A stretch of DNA of 64,000 bases from Streptomyces camponoticapitis (GCF_014646115.1 NZ_BMMV01000005.1:186001-250000); one strand, 5' to 3'. Shown: positions 8,840-19,744, counted from the first letter of the stretch. Translations and numbers: made by a program. Notes: a model not told the origin generated them from the sequence alone.

Positions 8840-9801
8840 GAGTAGATGGGCTCCGTGACGCGCGGAACGACCTGGCCCGCCCCGACCGCGGGCAGCCGCG
8901 CCCACGTCGGCTTCGACGTCAGGGCGTTGGGCTGGAGGGCGGAGGAACGGTTGTCCATCATGATGATGTCGGCCGGGTACTTGTCGACGTTCTCCCAGCT
9001 CAGCTCCTCGAAGAAGCCTTGGGCGTTGACCTTCGGCTCCACGAACCTCACGCCGAGCTCCTGGAAGTAGAGGGTGTCGGCGGACATCTCGGCGAGGGAG
9101 ACGTAGAACAGGTCCTGACTGGCCGAGCCGACCAGCACCCTGATCTCGGGACGGGACTTCGCGGCGGCCCGCAGCCGGCCCGCCGCCTTCTCGAACCTGG
9201 CCTTCGCGTCGGTGACCTTCTTCGCCCCCAGATCGGCGCCCAGGGACTCGGCGAGATCCGCGTGGCGCCGGATCGCCTTGGGGACGGTGGTCTCCGCGGC
9301 CAGGAGCGCCACGCTCGGGGCCAGCTTGAGGATCTTGTCCTTGGACTGCTCGGGGACGTACCAGAGTTCGCCCTCGACCCACTGGGCGGTGACGAGCAGT
9401 TCCGGGGCGAGCGCCGCGTACTTCTCGACGTTGAACTCGCCCCAGACGTTGCCGAGGATCTCGACCTCGGTGACGTCGAGGTCACCCGCCTGGATGTCCG
9501 GCTTGCCGTCCTTGGTGGTGGTCGGTCCGAAGACGCCCTTGACCTCGATCCCGTAGTCGTGGAGCGCGGCGGCGGTGCCGGTGAAGGCGACGATGCTCTT
9601 CGGGACGCTGCCGGCCTCGGCCGTCTCGCCGCGGTCGTCCTTGAAGGACCAGGGGCCCGCCTTCACATCGTCGGCCGCGCCCGGCTCCCCCTTGTCGTCG
9701 TCGCTGTTCCCACAGGCGGCGAGGGCGACTCCGAGGCCGACGGCACCACCGGCGGCGAGGACGCCGCGGCGGCTGAGGGGTGAATGGTGGGCGTTGGGCA
9801 T
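8770..9801 (-). CDS. desE: DesE-like siderophore-binding lipoprotein of an ABC importer
   Basis: A 343-residue periplasmic-binding-protein-type lipoprotein for hydroxamate siderophores. It has a twin-Arg SRRGVLAAGG (10-19) and a lipobox LAAC with Cys30 as the lipidated residue. Fe-siderophore binding blocks resembling S. coelicolor DesE follow, such as DYGIEVKGVFGP, ILGNVWGEFNVEKYAAL and YPADIIMMDNRS. DesE binds ferrioxamine B outside the membrane and hands it to a permease. A DmdR/IdeR-type iron box lies at 9852-9870, about 50 bases upstream of the start, so repression by iron is expected. No permease, ATPase or desferrioxamine biosynthesis genes adjoin it here. The exact ligand is inferred from family resemblance. 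Confidence 0.88.
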   Translation of the reverse strand: MPNAHHSPLSRRGVLAAGGAVGLGVALAACGNSDDDKGEPGAADDVKAGPWSFKDDRGETAEAGSVPKSIVAFTGTAAALHDYGIEVKGVFGPTTTKDGKPDIQAGDLDVTEVEILGNVWGEFNVEKYAALAPELLVTAQWVEGELWYVPEQSKDKILKLAPSVALLAAETTVPKAIRRHADLAESLGADLGAKKVTDAKARFEKAAGRLRAAAKSRPEIRVLVGSASQDLFYVSLAEMSADTLYFQELGVRFVEPKVNAQGFFEELSWENVDKYPADIIMMDNRSSALQPNALTSKPTWARLPAVGAGQVVPRVTEPIYSYDKCAPILEDLAAAIEKARKVA

Positions 9802-9851
9802 GTCGATGTCCGCTTTCGTACGCGCCGGAGACCGGCCGGTGGGCAGTTCGA

Positions 9852-9870
9852 ATAGGTTAGCCTAACCTTG
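9852..9870. promoter_or_regulatory. Iron box (DmdR/IdeR/DtxR-type operator)
   Basis: The sequence ATAGGTTAGCCTAACCTTG contains the near-perfect 15-base palindrome AGGTTAGCCTAACCT, matching the DtxR-family consensus TTAGGTTAGSCTAACCTAA. It sits about 50 bases upstream of the DesE-like gene start, where it would overlap the promoter. Confidence 0.9.
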
Positions 9871-9955
9871 CTTACTCTCGCGTACGGGGCGGGTGTCCGA
9901 GCCGTGCGGGAGAGTTGGGGGAACAGCCGCTCCCTACGTCCCGCAGGAGTCAGCG

Positions 9956-10318
9956 ATGTCCGTCCGCCGCGTTGTGCCCAACCTCCATGTGCGGCCCGAG
10001 GAGCAGGAGCGGAGCCGGGCGTTCTACGGCCTGCTGGGCTTCGAGGAGGTCATGAACCAGGGCTGGATCCTCACCCTCGCCTCACCGTCCACACCGAGCG
10101 CACAGGTCAGCTTCCTGACCCACGACGCGACCGGACCCGTCGTCGCCGACATGAGCATCGAGGTGGACGACGTGGACGCGGCCTACGCGGCCGTGCGGGC
10201 GAGCGGCGCGGAGATCGTGCACACGCTGCGGGACGAGGAGTGGGGCGTACGCCGCTTCTTCGCGCGCGACCCGAGCGGCCGGGTCGTCAATGTGCTGAGC
10301 CACCGCGGAACGGGGTGA
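9956..10318 (+). CDS. VOC (glyoxalase/bleomycin resistance) superfamily protein
   Basis: A 120-residue single VOC-domain protein, normally a dimer with two beta-alpha-beta-beta-beta modules. The first module is VVPNLHVRPEEQERSRAFY, and the second contains MSIEVDDVDAAYAAVRASG and ends RRFFARDPSGRVVNVLSH, which is typical. The family includes metal-dependent lyases, dioxygenases and drug-binding resistance proteins; metal ligands are only partly recognisable here, so the activity cannot be assigned. The ATG at 9956 with CAGGAG eight bases upstream is preferred over an earlier in-frame ATG. It is divergent from the DesE-like gene. Confidence 0.8.
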   Translation: MSVRRVVPNLHVRPEEQERSRAFYGLLGFEEVMNQGWILTLASPSTPSAQVSFLTHDATGPVVADMSIEVDDVDAAYAAVRASGAEIVHTLRDEEWGVRRFFARDPSGRVVNVLSHRGTG

Positions 10319-10348
10319 CGACGGCGGACGGGGCCGTACGACCGTGGG

Positions 10349-11032
10349 TCAGAAGAGATCCAGAAGTTCCGTCAGGGTGGTGATCGAGGGCACCTCGGAG
10401 ACGCCCGCCGGGTCCCTGCGCATCGCGCGTCCCGCGTAGCCGAGCCGGATCGCCGCGGCGACCAGGTCCGGATCGTCGTCGACGAACAGGCACCGCGCGG
10501 GAGGGAGTCCCAGCGCGGCGCTCGCGTGGTGGTACATACGGGGGTCCGGCTTGTTGCACCCCAGGACGGCCGAGATCGCATAGGCCTCGAAGAAGCGGTC
10601 GATCCCGAGCCCGGCGTGCAGCCGGGGCAGATCGGGCCAGGCGTCCGACACCACGGCCATCCGCACCCCGCGCCGGCCCAGCTCCTCCAGCGTCCCGTGG
10701 ACGTCCGGGTACGTCTCCAGGAAGACGTCCGGGGCGACTTCACGGCGCAGGTCGGCGAGAAGGCGCGGGGCCGGGTCCACGCCGAGGCGCCGGAGCATCA
10801 CCCGGTGGTAGTCGTCGTAGTCGGGCGTCGACGACGAGGCGGCGAAGAACCGGTCACCCGCGGCGATCGCGGCCGCGAACTCCTCGGGCGCGATCGAGGG
10901 GGCGTGGGCGAGCACGGTGTCCTCGAAGTCGGCTCGCGGGTTCCAACGGCCGCCGATCGGACGCAGCAGAACACCGCCCGAGTCGAAGAGAACGGCGCGG
11001 AGACTGTCCGGGGTGACGGGCGGTGTCGTCAT
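10349..11032 (-). CDS. HAD superfamily hydrolase (phosphatase-like)
   Basis: A 227-residue HAD hydrolase. Motif I is AVLFDSGGVLL (nucleophile Asp at about residue 17; the usual second Asp is replaced, as in many FDxGGVL proteins). Motif II is MAVVSDAW, the motif III Lys lies in GCNKPDPRMY, and motif IV is CLFVDDDPDLV. A helical cap between about residues 30 and 95 suggests a small phosphorylated metabolite as substrate, but the identity is unknown. The ATG at 11032 precedes the fold directly; upstream in-frame sequence looks non-coding. It is divergent from the alkylation-repair-like gene, with starts 116 bases apart. Confidence 0.84.
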   Translation of the reverse strand: MTTPPVTPDSLRAVLFDSGGVLLRPIGGRWNPRADFEDTVLAHAPSIAPEEFAAAIAAGDRFFAASSSTPDYDDYHRVMLRRLGVDPAPRLLADLRREVAPDVFLETYPDVHGTLEELGRRGVRMAVVSDAWPDLPRLHAGLGIDRFFEAYAISAVLGCNKPDPRMYHHASAALGLPPARCLFVDDDPDLVAAAIRLGYAGRAMRRDPAGVSEVPSITTLTELLDLF

Positions 11033-11148
11033 CCGCCCAGTCTCGTGAACGGACCGCCGATGGTCGACCCCGCCCTTTCCGGCCGGAGGCGGGCTACCGT
11101 CGTACGCTGAATCACCCATTGAAGGACAGGACAGGACAGGAGACCGAG

Positions 11149-11844
11149 GTGACCGGGATGACGACTGGGGCGGCCGTGGCCGGGACGACGGTGGCCGAGG
11201 TGATGGCCGAGCTGGCCGGGCTGGACGACCCGAAGGCACGTGCGGTCAACGAGAAGCACGGTGACGACCACGGGGTGAACCTCAGCAAACTGCGAGCGCT
11301 CGCCAAGCGGCTGAAGACACAGCACGAACTCGCCACCCGGCTCTGGGCCACGGACGACACCGCGGCGCGGCTGCTGGCGCTGCTGATCTGCCGCCCGAAG
11401 GCGTTCGGGCGCGAGGAGTTGGACGCCATGCTGCGCGAGGCGCGCGCACCCAAGGTGCACGACTGGCTCGTGAACTACGTGGTGAAGAGGAGCCCTCACT
11501 TCGAGGAGCTGCGCCGGGCCTGGTCCGCCGATCCGGATCCGGTCGTCGCGAGCGCGGGCTGGGCACTGACCACCGAGCGCGTCACCAAGAAGCCCGACGG
11601 TCTCGACCTCGCGGGACTGCTCGATGTCGTCGAGGCCGAGATGAAGGACGCCCCGGACCGCCTCCAGTGGGCGATGAACCACTGTCTGGCCCGGATCGGC
11701 ATCGACCACCCCGAACACCGCCCCCGCGCGCTCGACATCGGCGAGCGCCTGGAGGTCCTGAAGGACTACCCGACGTCCCCGGGCTGCACGTCCCCCTTCG
11801 CCCCCACCTGGATCACCGAGATCGTCCGCCGAAACACGACCTAG
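11149..11844 (+). CDS. DNA alkylation repair family (HEAT-like repeat) protein
   Basis: A 231-residue all-helical protein resembling the AlkC/AlkD-like DNA alkylation repair family, which binds damaged DNA through HEAT-like repeats. Visible repeats include LSKLRALAKRLKTQHELATRLW, the LLALLICRP segment, and DWLVNYVVKRS followed by the FEELRRAWSADPDP segment. Whether it is a glycosylase cannot be told from sequence alone. The GTG at 11149 is chosen because AGGAG lies six bases upstream (11138-11142), within a short tandem of AGGAC units; the ATG at 11158 is the alternative. Its stop overlaps the stop of the convergent acyl-CoA dehydrogenase gene by 4 bases. Confidence 0.75.
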   Translation: MTGMTTGAAVAGTTVAEVMAELAGLDDPKARAVNEKHGDDHGVNLSKLRALAKRLKTQHELATRLWATDDTAARLLALLICRPKAFGREELDAMLREARAPKVHDWLVNYVVKRSPHFEELRRAWSADPDPVVASAGWALTTERVTKKPDGLDLAGLLDVVEAEMKDAPDRLQWAMNHCLARIGIDHPEHRPRALDIGERLEVLKDYPTSPGCTSPFAPTWITEIVRRNTT

Positions 11845-12995
11845 AGGCCCATCTCCCGGGCGATCAGCATCCGTTGGACCTCGCTCGTGCCCTCGCCGAT
11901 CTCCAGGATCTTGGAGTCGCGCCACATCCGGGCCACCGGGTACTCGTTCATGAAGCCGTAGCCGCCGTGGATCTGGGTGGCCTCGCGGGCGTTGTCCACC
12001 GCCACCGTCGAGGAGTAGAGCTTCGCCAGCGCGGCCTCCTTCTTGAAGGGCTCGCCGTGCACCAGGCGGGAGGCCGCGTCGCGCCAGCCGAGGCGGGCCA
12101 TGTGCGCCCGCATCTCCATGTCGGCGATCTTGAACTGGATCGCCTGGTTCGCGCCGATCGGCCGGCCGAAGGCGTGGCGCTCCTTCGCGTACTTCACCGA
12201 CTCGTCCACACAGCCCTGCGCCAGGCCCGTCGCCAGTGCGGAGATCGCGATGCGGCCCTCGTCCAGGATGCGGAGGAACTGCGCGTACCCCCGGCCCTCC
12301 GCACCGACCAGATTCGCCAGCGGCACCCGGACGTCGGAGAAGGACAGCTCGCGGGTGTCCGACGCGTTCCAGCCGACCTTCGAGTACGGGGCCGCGACCG
12401 TGAATCCCGGGGTGCCGGACGGGACGATGATCGAGGAGATCTCGGGGCGGCCGTCCTCCTTGCGGCCGGTGACCGCCGTGACCGTGACCAGGCCGGTGAT
12501 GTCCGTACCCGAGTTGGTGATGAAGCACTTCGAGCCGTTGATGACCCACTCGTCGCCGTCCCGTACGGCCGTGGTGCGGGTGCCGCCGGCGTCCGAGCCG
12601 GCCTCGGGCTCGGTCAGCCCGAAGGCGCCGAGGATCTCGCCGGAGCACAGACGCGGCAGCCACTCCCGCTTCTGCTCCTCCGTACCGAAGAGATGCAGCG
12701 GCATCGCGCCGAGCGAGACGCCCGCTTCGAGGGTGATGGCCACGGACGAGTCGACGCGGGCCAGCTCCTCCAGGGCGATGCCGAGCGCCATGTAGTCGCC
12801 GCCCATGCCGCCGTACTCCTCTGGGAACGGCAGGCCGAACAGGCCCATCCGGCCCATCTCGCGCACGATCTCGTACGGGAACTCGTGCCGCTCGTAGAAG
12901 TCACCGATCTTGGGTGCGACGACATCCTGGGCGAACGCCTCGACGGTACGCCGCAGTTCCTCGTGCTCGTCGGAGAGCCGGTGGTCCAGGGGCAT
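11841..12995 (-). CDS. acdH: Acyl-CoA dehydrogenase of the leucine/branched-chain catabolic operon
   Basis: An FAD enzyme of 384 residues that introduces the 2,3-double bond into short or branched acyl-CoAs. It shows the family blocks FGLTEPEAGSDAGGTRT and CFITNSGTDI (FAD/substrate binding), RHAFGRPIGANQAIQFKIAD, and QIHGGYGFMNEYPVARMWRD. The catalytic base in the MCAD position is present as E368 in IGEGTSEVQ; classical isovaleryl-CoA dehydrogenases have another residue there, so this looks like the AcdH type known from Streptomyces valine/leucine/isoleucine breakdown. It is the last gene of a four-gene operon, two bases after HMG-CoA lyase. Electrons would pass to ETF. Confidence 0.9.
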   Translation of the reverse strand: MPLDHRLSDEHEELRRTVEAFAQDVVAPKIGDFYERHEFPYEIVREMGRMGLFGLPFPEEYGGMGGDYMALGIALEELARVDSSVAITLEAGVSLGAMPLHLFGTEEQKREWLPRLCSGEILGAFGLTEPEAGSDAGGTRTTAVRDGDEWVINGSKCFITNSGTDITGLVTVTAVTGRKEDGRPEISSIIVPSGTPGFTVAAPYSKVGWNASDTRELSFSDVRVPLANLVGAEGRGYAQFLRILDEGRIAISALATGLAQGCVDESVKYAKERHAFGRPIGANQAIQFKIADMEMRAHMARLGWRDAASRLVHGEPFKKEAALAKLYSSTVAVDNAREATQIHGGYGFMNEYPVARMWRDSKILEIGEGTSEVQRMLIAREMGL

Positions 12996-12997
12996 GG

Positions 12998-13933
12998 CTA
13001 GGACTCCTTGTGGGAGAGGGCGCGCACGGCGCGTGAGGGGCTGGGTCGTCCCAACTGGTCGGCCATCCACGCGCTGGTGGCGGTGAGGAGACCGAGATCG
13101 ACCCCGGTGGAGATACCGAGGCCTTGCAACATCCACAGGAGGTCTTCGGTGGCGAGATTCCCCGTGGCGCTCTTCGCGAACGGGCAGCCGCCGAGGCCGC
13201 CCGCCGACGCGTCGACGGTGGTCACGCCGTGCTGGAGCGCCGCGAAGGTGTTGGCGAGTGCCTGGCCGTACGTGTCGTGGAAGTGCACCCCGATCTTCGA
13301 GACGTGCACCCCCTCCTCGATGAGCGTGGCGAGCAGGCTCTGCACATGGCCGGGGGTGGCCACGCCGATCGTGTCGCCGAGGGACACCTCGTCGCAGCCC
13401 ATGTCGACCAGGGCCTTGACGATCCGGGCGACCTGGTCGACGGCGACGGGCCCCTCCCACGGGTCGCCGAAGCACATCGACAGATAGCCACGGACATGGA
13501 GCCGCTCGGCGCGGGCGCGGGCCACGACCGGCTCGAACATCGCGAGCGACTCGTCCAGGGACCGGTTCAGATTGGCCTTGGCGAAGGACTCGGTCGCACT
13601 GGCGAAGACGGCCACCTGACGGACGCCGAGGGCAAGCGCCCGGTCGAGTCCGCGCTCGTTCGGCACGAGGACGGGCAGCCGTACGTTCTCCAGGTCGCGC
13701 ACCATCGGGAACAGCTGCTCGGCGTCGGCCAGTTGGGGCACCCACTTGGGGTGGACGAAGCTCGTCGCCTCGATGGTGGTGAGCCCGGCGGCGGCGAGGC
13801 GGTGGATGAACTCGGCCTTGATCCCGGTCGGGACGATCGTCGACTCGTTCTGGAGGCCGTCGCGCGCGCCGACCTCGTGGATACGGATCCGGGTCGGCAG
13901 ACCCTCGTCCATGACCGTCATCGGGAGTGTCAT
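12998..13933 (-). CDS. mvaB: Hydroxymethylglutaryl-CoA lyase
   Basis: Splits 3-hydroxy-3-methylglutaryl-CoA into acetyl-CoA and acetoacetate, the last step of leucine breakdown. The 311-residue TIM barrel has the metal and active-site block [13 protein letters not shown] (about 18-30), [12 protein letters not shown] with the metal-binding His residues, and the signature [15 protein letters not shown] with the catalytic Cys. The start at 13933 overlaps the stop of the carboxylase alpha gene by 4 bases (ATGA), showing translational coupling. With the flanking carboxylase and dehydrogenase this gives most of the leucine/isovalerate pathway in one operon. Confidence 0.95.
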   Translation of the reverse strand: MTLPMTVMDEGLPTRIRIHEVGARDGLQNESTIVPTGIKAEFIHRLAAAGLTTIEATSFVHPKWVPQLADAEQLFPMVRDLENVRLPVLVPNERGLDRALALGVRQVAVFASATESFAKANLNRSLDESLAMFEPVVARARAERLHVRGYLSMCFGDPWEGPVAVDQVARIVKALVDMGCDEVSLGDTIGVATPGHVQSLLATLIEEGVHVSKIGVHFHDTYGQALANTFAALQHGVTTVDASAGGLGGCPFAKSATGNLATEDLLWMLQGLGISTGVDLGLLTATSAWMADQLGRPSPSRAVRALSHKES

Positions 13934-15993
13934 TTCTCCTCCTCGGCAGCCGCCGACGGTGCGGCGAGCGCGGCCGGTGCGACCACGGCCAGCACCTGGT
14001 CCATGGAGACGGTGGAGCCCGCCGTGACGTCGAGCTCCGTGACCGTGCCCTCGTGCGGGGCCGAGATGACGTGCTCCATCTTCATCGCCTCGACCACCAA
14101 CAGGCCCTGGCCCGCGACCACTTCGTCCCCGACCGCCACCTTGACGACCGTGACCGTGCCGGGCATCGGCGCGGTGAGCGCGTCGAGCCCTCCCGCCCCG
14201 GCGGCGCCGAGCAGCGCCGCCTCGACCGGGTCGTGGTCCCGTACGTGCCAGCTGTCGCCGTCCCTGCCGAGCCAGTCGTCCGCCCGGTGGAATGTATGGG
14301 TCGTCCCGTCCACCGTGACGGTGACGCGGCCGGGCTCCACGTGCGACGGTCCCGTGCCGAGCAGCCGGTGTATGACGGGTTCATGTCCGGCGATACGCAG
14401 ATGGTGGGTGACCGGCACGGTCATGCCGCCCATCCGCCACCCGTTCGGTACGGAGAAGGGGTCGGTCCAGCCGGGGCCCGGGGCGCTCGTGGGCGTGGGG
14501 GCCAGCTCCGACTCCCGTACCGCCGCCGCCGCTTCGTACACCTCCACCGGCACCTCCGCCGGCACCAGTGAGTCCGCGTCGCGCTCCACCAGGCCGGTGT
14601 CCAGCTCGCCCGCCACCACCGCGGGGTGGGCCAGCAGCCTCCGCAGGAAGCCGGCGTTCGTCGGGACGCCCAGCGTCACCGTCTCCGCCAGCGCGGCCCG
14701 CAGCCTGCGCAGTGCCGTCGCGCGGTCCGGGGCGTGCACGATCACCTTGGACAGCATCGGGTCGTACAGGCTCCCGACCTCCGTGCCCTCGCTCAGGCCC
14801 GAGTCCGTGCGTACGCCGTCGCCCGCCGGCTCACGCAGCGACAGCACCCGGCCACCCGACGGGAGGAAGCCGCGCGCGGGGTCCTCCGCGCAGATCCGGG
14901 CCTCGATCGCGTGCCCGGTGAGGGTGATGTCCTCCTGGGTGAACGGGAGCCGTTCACCGGCGGCGACGCGCAGCTGCCACTCGACCAGATCCAGACCGGT
15001 GACCAGCTCGGTGACGGGGTGCTCCACCTGGAGGCGGGTGTTCATCTCCATGAAGAAGTACGAGCCCGGGTCCTCGCCCGGGACGATGAACTCGACCGTG
15101 CCCGCGCCCCGGTAGCCGCAGGAGCGCGCCGCCTGCACCGCGGCCTCGCCCATCGCCGCCCGCGTCTTCTCGTCCAGCAGGACGGACGGCGCCTCCTCGA
15201 TGATCTTCTGGTGGCGGCGCTGCAACGAGCACTCGCGCTCGCCGAGATGGACCACGTTGCCGTACCCGTCGGCCAGTACCTGGATCTCGATGTGGCGCGG
15301 CCGGTCGATCCACCGCTCGACCAGAAGCGTGTCGTCGCCGAAGGAGGCGCGGGCCTCGCGCCGGGCCGCGGCGATCTCGTCGCGCAGGGCCGACTCCAGC
15401 CGCGTGAGCCGCATCCCCTTGCCGCCGCCGCCCGCCGACGGCTTCAGCAGCACCGGCATCCCGATCTCCCCGGCCGCTTCGGCCAGTTGGTCGTCGGTCA
15501 GTCCGCTGCCCGACGAGCCGGGCACCACCGGCACACCGGCCGCCGCCACGGTCTCCTTGGCACGGATCTTGTCGCCCATCAGGGAGATGGCGGAGGCCGT
15601 CGGCCCGATGAAGACGAGCCCGGCGTCCGCGCACGCCTGCGCGAAGGCCGCGTTCTCCGCGAGGAAGCCGTAGCCCGGGTGGATCGCCTGGGCGCCCGTA
15701 CGGGCCGCGGCCTCCAGCAGCCGCTCACTCACGAGATAGCTCTCGGATGCGGGCGCGGGGCCGATCCGGACCGCGGTGTCCGCCTCACGTACATGCCGGG
15801 CGTCCGCGTCGGCGTCGCTGAAGACCGCGACGGAACGGATGCCGAGCGCGCGCAGCGTACGGATGACGCGGACCGCGATCTCGCCGCGGTTCGCGACCAG
15901 GACCGTGTCGAACATGCCGGTCGGAGCGGCCGCCCGGACGGTGCTGGTGCGCGGGGCGGTCGTGTGCGCGGTGGTGGTGTGCAGGGAGGTCAT
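13930..15993 (-). CDS. Methylcrotonyl-CoA carboxylase-type alpha subunit (biotin carboxylase + biotin carrier)
   Basis: A 687-residue acyl-CoA carboxylase alpha chain. The biotin carboxylase domain starts at [20 protein letters not shown] (about 27-46) and contains the ATP-grasp glycine loop GGGGKGMR and the [14 protein letters not shown] block. A middle BT-like domain follows (about 500-600). The biotin carrier domain ends the protein, with the biotinylated Lys in EAMKMEH. Its location between the beta subunit and HMG-CoA lyase points to 3-methylcrotonyl-CoA as substrate, although actinobacterial alpha chains can be shared between complexes. The ATG at 15993 is used; the ATG at residue 27 lacks a ribosome binding site. 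Confidence 0.92.
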   Translation of the reverse strand: MTSLHTTTAHTTAPRTSTVRAAAPTGMFDTVLVANRGEIAVRVIRTLRALGIRSVAVFSDADADARHVREADTAVRIGPAPASESYLVSERLLEAAARTGAQAIHPGYGFLAENAAFAQACADAGLVFIGPTASAISLMGDKIRAKETVAAAGVPVVPGSSGSGLTDDQLAEAAGEIGMPVLLKPSAGGGGKGMRLTRLESALRDEIAAARREARASFGDDTLLVERWIDRPRHIEIQVLADGYGNVVHLGERECSLQRRHQKIIEEAPSVLLDEKTRAAMGEAAVQAARSCGYRGAGTVEFIVPGEDPGSYFFMEMNTRLQVEHPVTELVTGLDLVEWQLRVAAGERLPFTQEDITLTGHAIEARICAEDPARGFLPSGGRVLSLREPAGDGVRTDSGLSEGTEVGSLYDPMLSKVIVHAPDRATALRRLRAALAETVTLGVPTNAGFLRRLLAHPAVVAGELDTGLVERDADSLVPAEVPVEVYEAAAAVRESELAPTPTSAPGPGWTDPFSVPNGWRMGGMTVPVTHHLRIAGHEPVIHRLLGTGPSHVEPGRVTVTVDGTTHTFHRADDWLGRDGDSWHVRDHDPVEAALLGAAGAGGLDALTAPMPGTVTVVKVAVGDEVVAGQGLLVVEAMKMEHVISAPHEGTVTELDVTAGSTVSMDQVLAVVAPAALAAPSAAAEEEK

Positions 15994-16000
15994 GTGTCAC

Positions 16001-17632
<1,632 letters not shown>

Positions 17633-17652
17633 CGGTCGAGCTCCCTCGCAGG

Positions 17653-17668
17653 GTTAATGAGCGTTAAC
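17653..17668. promoter_or_regulatory. Operator 1 of the leucine-catabolism promoter region
   Basis: GTTAATGAGCGTTAAC is an imperfect palindrome of the same form as the second site 29 bases away. It lies 21 bases upstream of the carboxylase beta start. The likely ligand-responsive binder is the TetR protein encoded at 17721. Confidence 0.65.
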
Positions 17669-17681
17669 GTCCACCTCTCAG

Positions 17682-17697
17682 GTTAACGACCGCTAAC
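17682..17697. promoter_or_regulatory. Operator 2, overlapping the tetR -35 region
   Basis: GTTAACGACCGCTAAC matches site 1 in both half-sites. Its TTAACG doubles as a possible -35 for the tetR gene, with TAGAAT (17707-17712) as the -10 after 18 bases. That would let the TetR protein repress its own gene as well as the operon. Confidence 0.65.
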
Positions 17698-17720
17698 CGT
17701 CCTGTCTAGAATGGATTTCC

Positions 17721-18332
17721 ATGAGCACCAGGACCGCGGCCCAAACGCGCCGCGAGCAGATCCTCAACGAGGCGGCCAGGCTCTTCGCGGAGCGTGGTTT
17801 CCACGGCGTGGGCGTCGACGAGATAGGGGCGGCCGTCGGTATCAGCGGGCCGGGCCTGTACCGCCATTTCGCGGGCAAGGACGCCATGCTCGCCGAACTG
17901 CTCGTCGGCATCAGCGGCCGGCTGCTGGACGGCGGCAGGAAGCGGGTGGCGGCGACGACCGGCGACCCGGCGGCCGTGCTCGCCTCGCTGATCGACGGCC
18001 ATATCGACTTCGCGCTGGACGACCGCCCGCTGATCACCCTGCACGACCGCGAACTGGACCGCCTGCGGGACAGTGACCGCAAGCTCGTGCGGCAGCTTCA
18101 GCGGCAGTACGTGGAGCTGTGGGTCGGCGTCGTCCGCGAGATCCACCAGGATCTCCCCGAGCCGGTCGCGCGCGGCGCCGTGCACGCGGTCTTCGGCCTG
18201 CTGAACTCGACGCCGCATCTGAGCCCCACCGGGCGCGGCACACCCCGCCGCGCGGTGGCGGAAACGCTCCTGCGCCGCCTGGCGCACGGAGCGTTCGCCG
18301 CCCTCGGCGACTCCCGGGACATCACGCCCTGA
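17721..18332 (+). CDS. TetR family regulator of the leucine/branched-chain operon
   Basis: A 203-residue TetR-type repressor. The N-terminal helix-turn-helix is typical: RREQILNEAARLFAERGFHG (about 10-29), then the recognition helix region ISGPGLYRHFAGKDAM. The C-terminal ligand domain (about 60-195) is unassigned; related actinobacterial regulators of leucine/isovalerate genes respond to acyl-CoA-type intermediates, which is an inference here. A TAGAAT -10 ends eight bases before the ATG, leaving almost no leader, and the start has no clear ribosome binding site, so a near-leaderless mRNA is likely. The 3' end overlaps the convergent peroxiredoxin gene by 11 bases. Confidence 0.88.
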   Translation: MSTRTAAQTRREQILNEAARLFAERGFHGVGVDEIGAAVGISGPGLYRHFAGKDAMLAELLVGISGRLLDGGRKRVAATTGDPAAVLASLIDGHIDFALDDRPLITLHDRELDRLRDSDRKLVRQLQRQYVELWVGVVREIHQDLPEPVARGAVHAVFGLLNSTPHLSPTGRGTPRRAVAETLLRRLAHGAFAALGDSRDITP

Positions 18333-18807
18333 GCGCGGCCAGCTCCCTGGCCAGCGTCTCCACCGGCTGGAACGTCGCGCCGAACAGCGCCACGTGCCTC
18401 CAGTGCAGCGTGCCGTCCGGCGCGATCAGGAAGACCGAGCGGCGCAGCCCGATCCCGGGGGCTGCGATCCCGAACGCCCGCGCCACGGCCCGGCCGGTGT
18501 CGGCGAGCAGCGGGATCCGCAGGCCGTGCTTGCGCGCGAACGCCTCGTGGCTGTCGACATCCTGCGGACTGATGCCCCACACCTCGGCGCCCAGCCCGTT
18601 GAACGTCTCCAGTCCGCCGGAGTACGAGCACAGCTGCTTGGTGCAGACGCTGGTGTCGTCACCCGGGTAGAAGGCCAGGACCAGCGGGTGGCCCCGCCGC
18701 TCGTCGAGGCGGTACTCCCTCCGTACGAAGGTGTCGTCCCCGCCGAGCACCCCGCCCGGCAGGCTGAAGTTCTGCACCGGACTGCCCTGATCTGGTGTCG
18801 CTGCCAC
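18322..18807 (-). CDS. Peroxiredoxin (BCP/AhpC-TSA family)
   Basis: A thiol peroxidase of 161 residues that reduces hydrogen peroxide or organic peroxides in the cytoplasm. The peroxidatic Cys55 and a second Cys60 form the C-x4-C pattern VCTKQLC of BCP/PrxQ proteins. The block HPLVLAFYPGDDTSVC is the conserved thioredoxin-fold active site. I chose the GTG at 18807 because GAGGGAG lies seven bases upstream; starts further upstream would add a Gly/Pro-rich stretch unlike the family. Confidence 0.88.
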   Translation of the reverse strand: MAATPDQGSPVQNFSLPGGVLGGDDTFVRREYRLDERRGHPLVLAFYPGDDTSVCTKQLCSYSGGLETFNGLGAEVWGISPQDVDSHEAFARKHGLRIPLLADTGRAVARAFGIAAPGIGLRRSVFLIAPDGTLHWRHVALFGATFQPVETLARELAALRA

Positions 18808-18955
18808 AAGAGGCTCCCTCGTCGGTTCTGGTGTCGCTCTGTTCCCGCCGCCCTCGGCGCCGCCCGCTGGGGGGACGAAGCCCCCGATCACGCCCGTTAC
18901 GTCCACTCACCGGGACGAGCGGCACCGCGCGTACATCTGACGGCACAATGGGCTC

Positions 18956-19744
18956 ATGCCGATACCCAGCCGCGAAGCTCTCGTCGACCACCTCGTCCGT
19001 ACGCGCATCGCCGGAGACGTGGCCACTCCCAGGGACAACAACCTCTCCCACTACCGCAAGCTCGCCAACGGCGACCGCCACTTCTGGCTGGGCCTGGAGC
19101 TCGGCGACCGCTGGACCGACGAGCAGGACGTGCTCGCCGTGATGGCCGAGCGGTGCGGCGTCAACGACGACCCGGAGCACCGGCACGGGCAGGACACCAT
19201 CGACCCCGAGCTGACCGTCGACGCCCTGGAGCGGATGGCCGCGCGGCTGCGCAAGGCGGCGGCCGGTCGCGAGAGCGTGCTCTTCGCCACCGGCCATCCC
19301 GGCGGTCTGCTGGACGTGCACCGGCAGACGGCGGACGCGCTGCGGCTGGCCGGCTGCGAGATCATCCGGATTCCCGGCGGGCTCACCGCCGACGAGGGCA
19401 TGGTCTTCCAGTTCGCCGGTGTCGCGATGCTGGAGCGCGGGGCCACTCTCTGGCACACCCACTCGCCCGAGCCGATGCGCGCGATCCTGGACGGCCTGGA
19501 GCGCGACGGCAGACCACAGCCGGACCTGGTGCTCGCCGACCACGGCTGGGCGGGCTGCGCGGGGCAGCGGGGGCTCGACTCGATCGGATACGCGGACTGC
19601 AACGACCCGGCGCTGTTCATCGGCGAGGCCGAGGGCACCCTCCAGGTGACGGTCCCGCTGGACGACCATGTGACGGATCCCCGTTTCTACGACCCGATGA
19701 CGGAGTACCTCCTCAACGAGGCCGGTCTCACCAACACCGTCTGA
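18956..19744 (+). CDS. Phosphatase family protein (SCO5208-like, possible histidinol-phosphatase type)
   Basis: A 262-residue soluble protein that I recognise as a Streptomyces family annotated as phosphatase. From memory, one S. coelicolor member (SCO5208) was reported to have histidinol-phosphate phosphatase activity. Conserved blocks include RDNNLSHYRKLANGDRHFWLG, FATGHPGGLLDVHRQTADAL and VLADHGWAGCAGQRG, rich in His/Asp that could bind metal. The physiological substrate is not known and no histidine genes are nearby. The ATG at 18956 directly starts the conserved region. Confidence 0.65.
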   Translation: MPIPSREALVDHLVRTRIAGDVATPRDNNLSHYRKLANGDRHFWLGLELGDRWTDEQDVLAVMAERCGVNDDPEHRHGQDTIDPELTVDALERMAARLRKAAAGRESVLFATGHPGGLLDVHRQTADALRLAGCEIIRIPGGLTADEGMVFQFAGVAMLERGATLWHTHSPEPMRAILDGLERDGRPQPDLVLADHGWAGCAGQRGLDSIGYADCNDPALFIGEAEGTLQVTVPLDDHVTDPRFYDPMTEYLLNEAGLTNTV

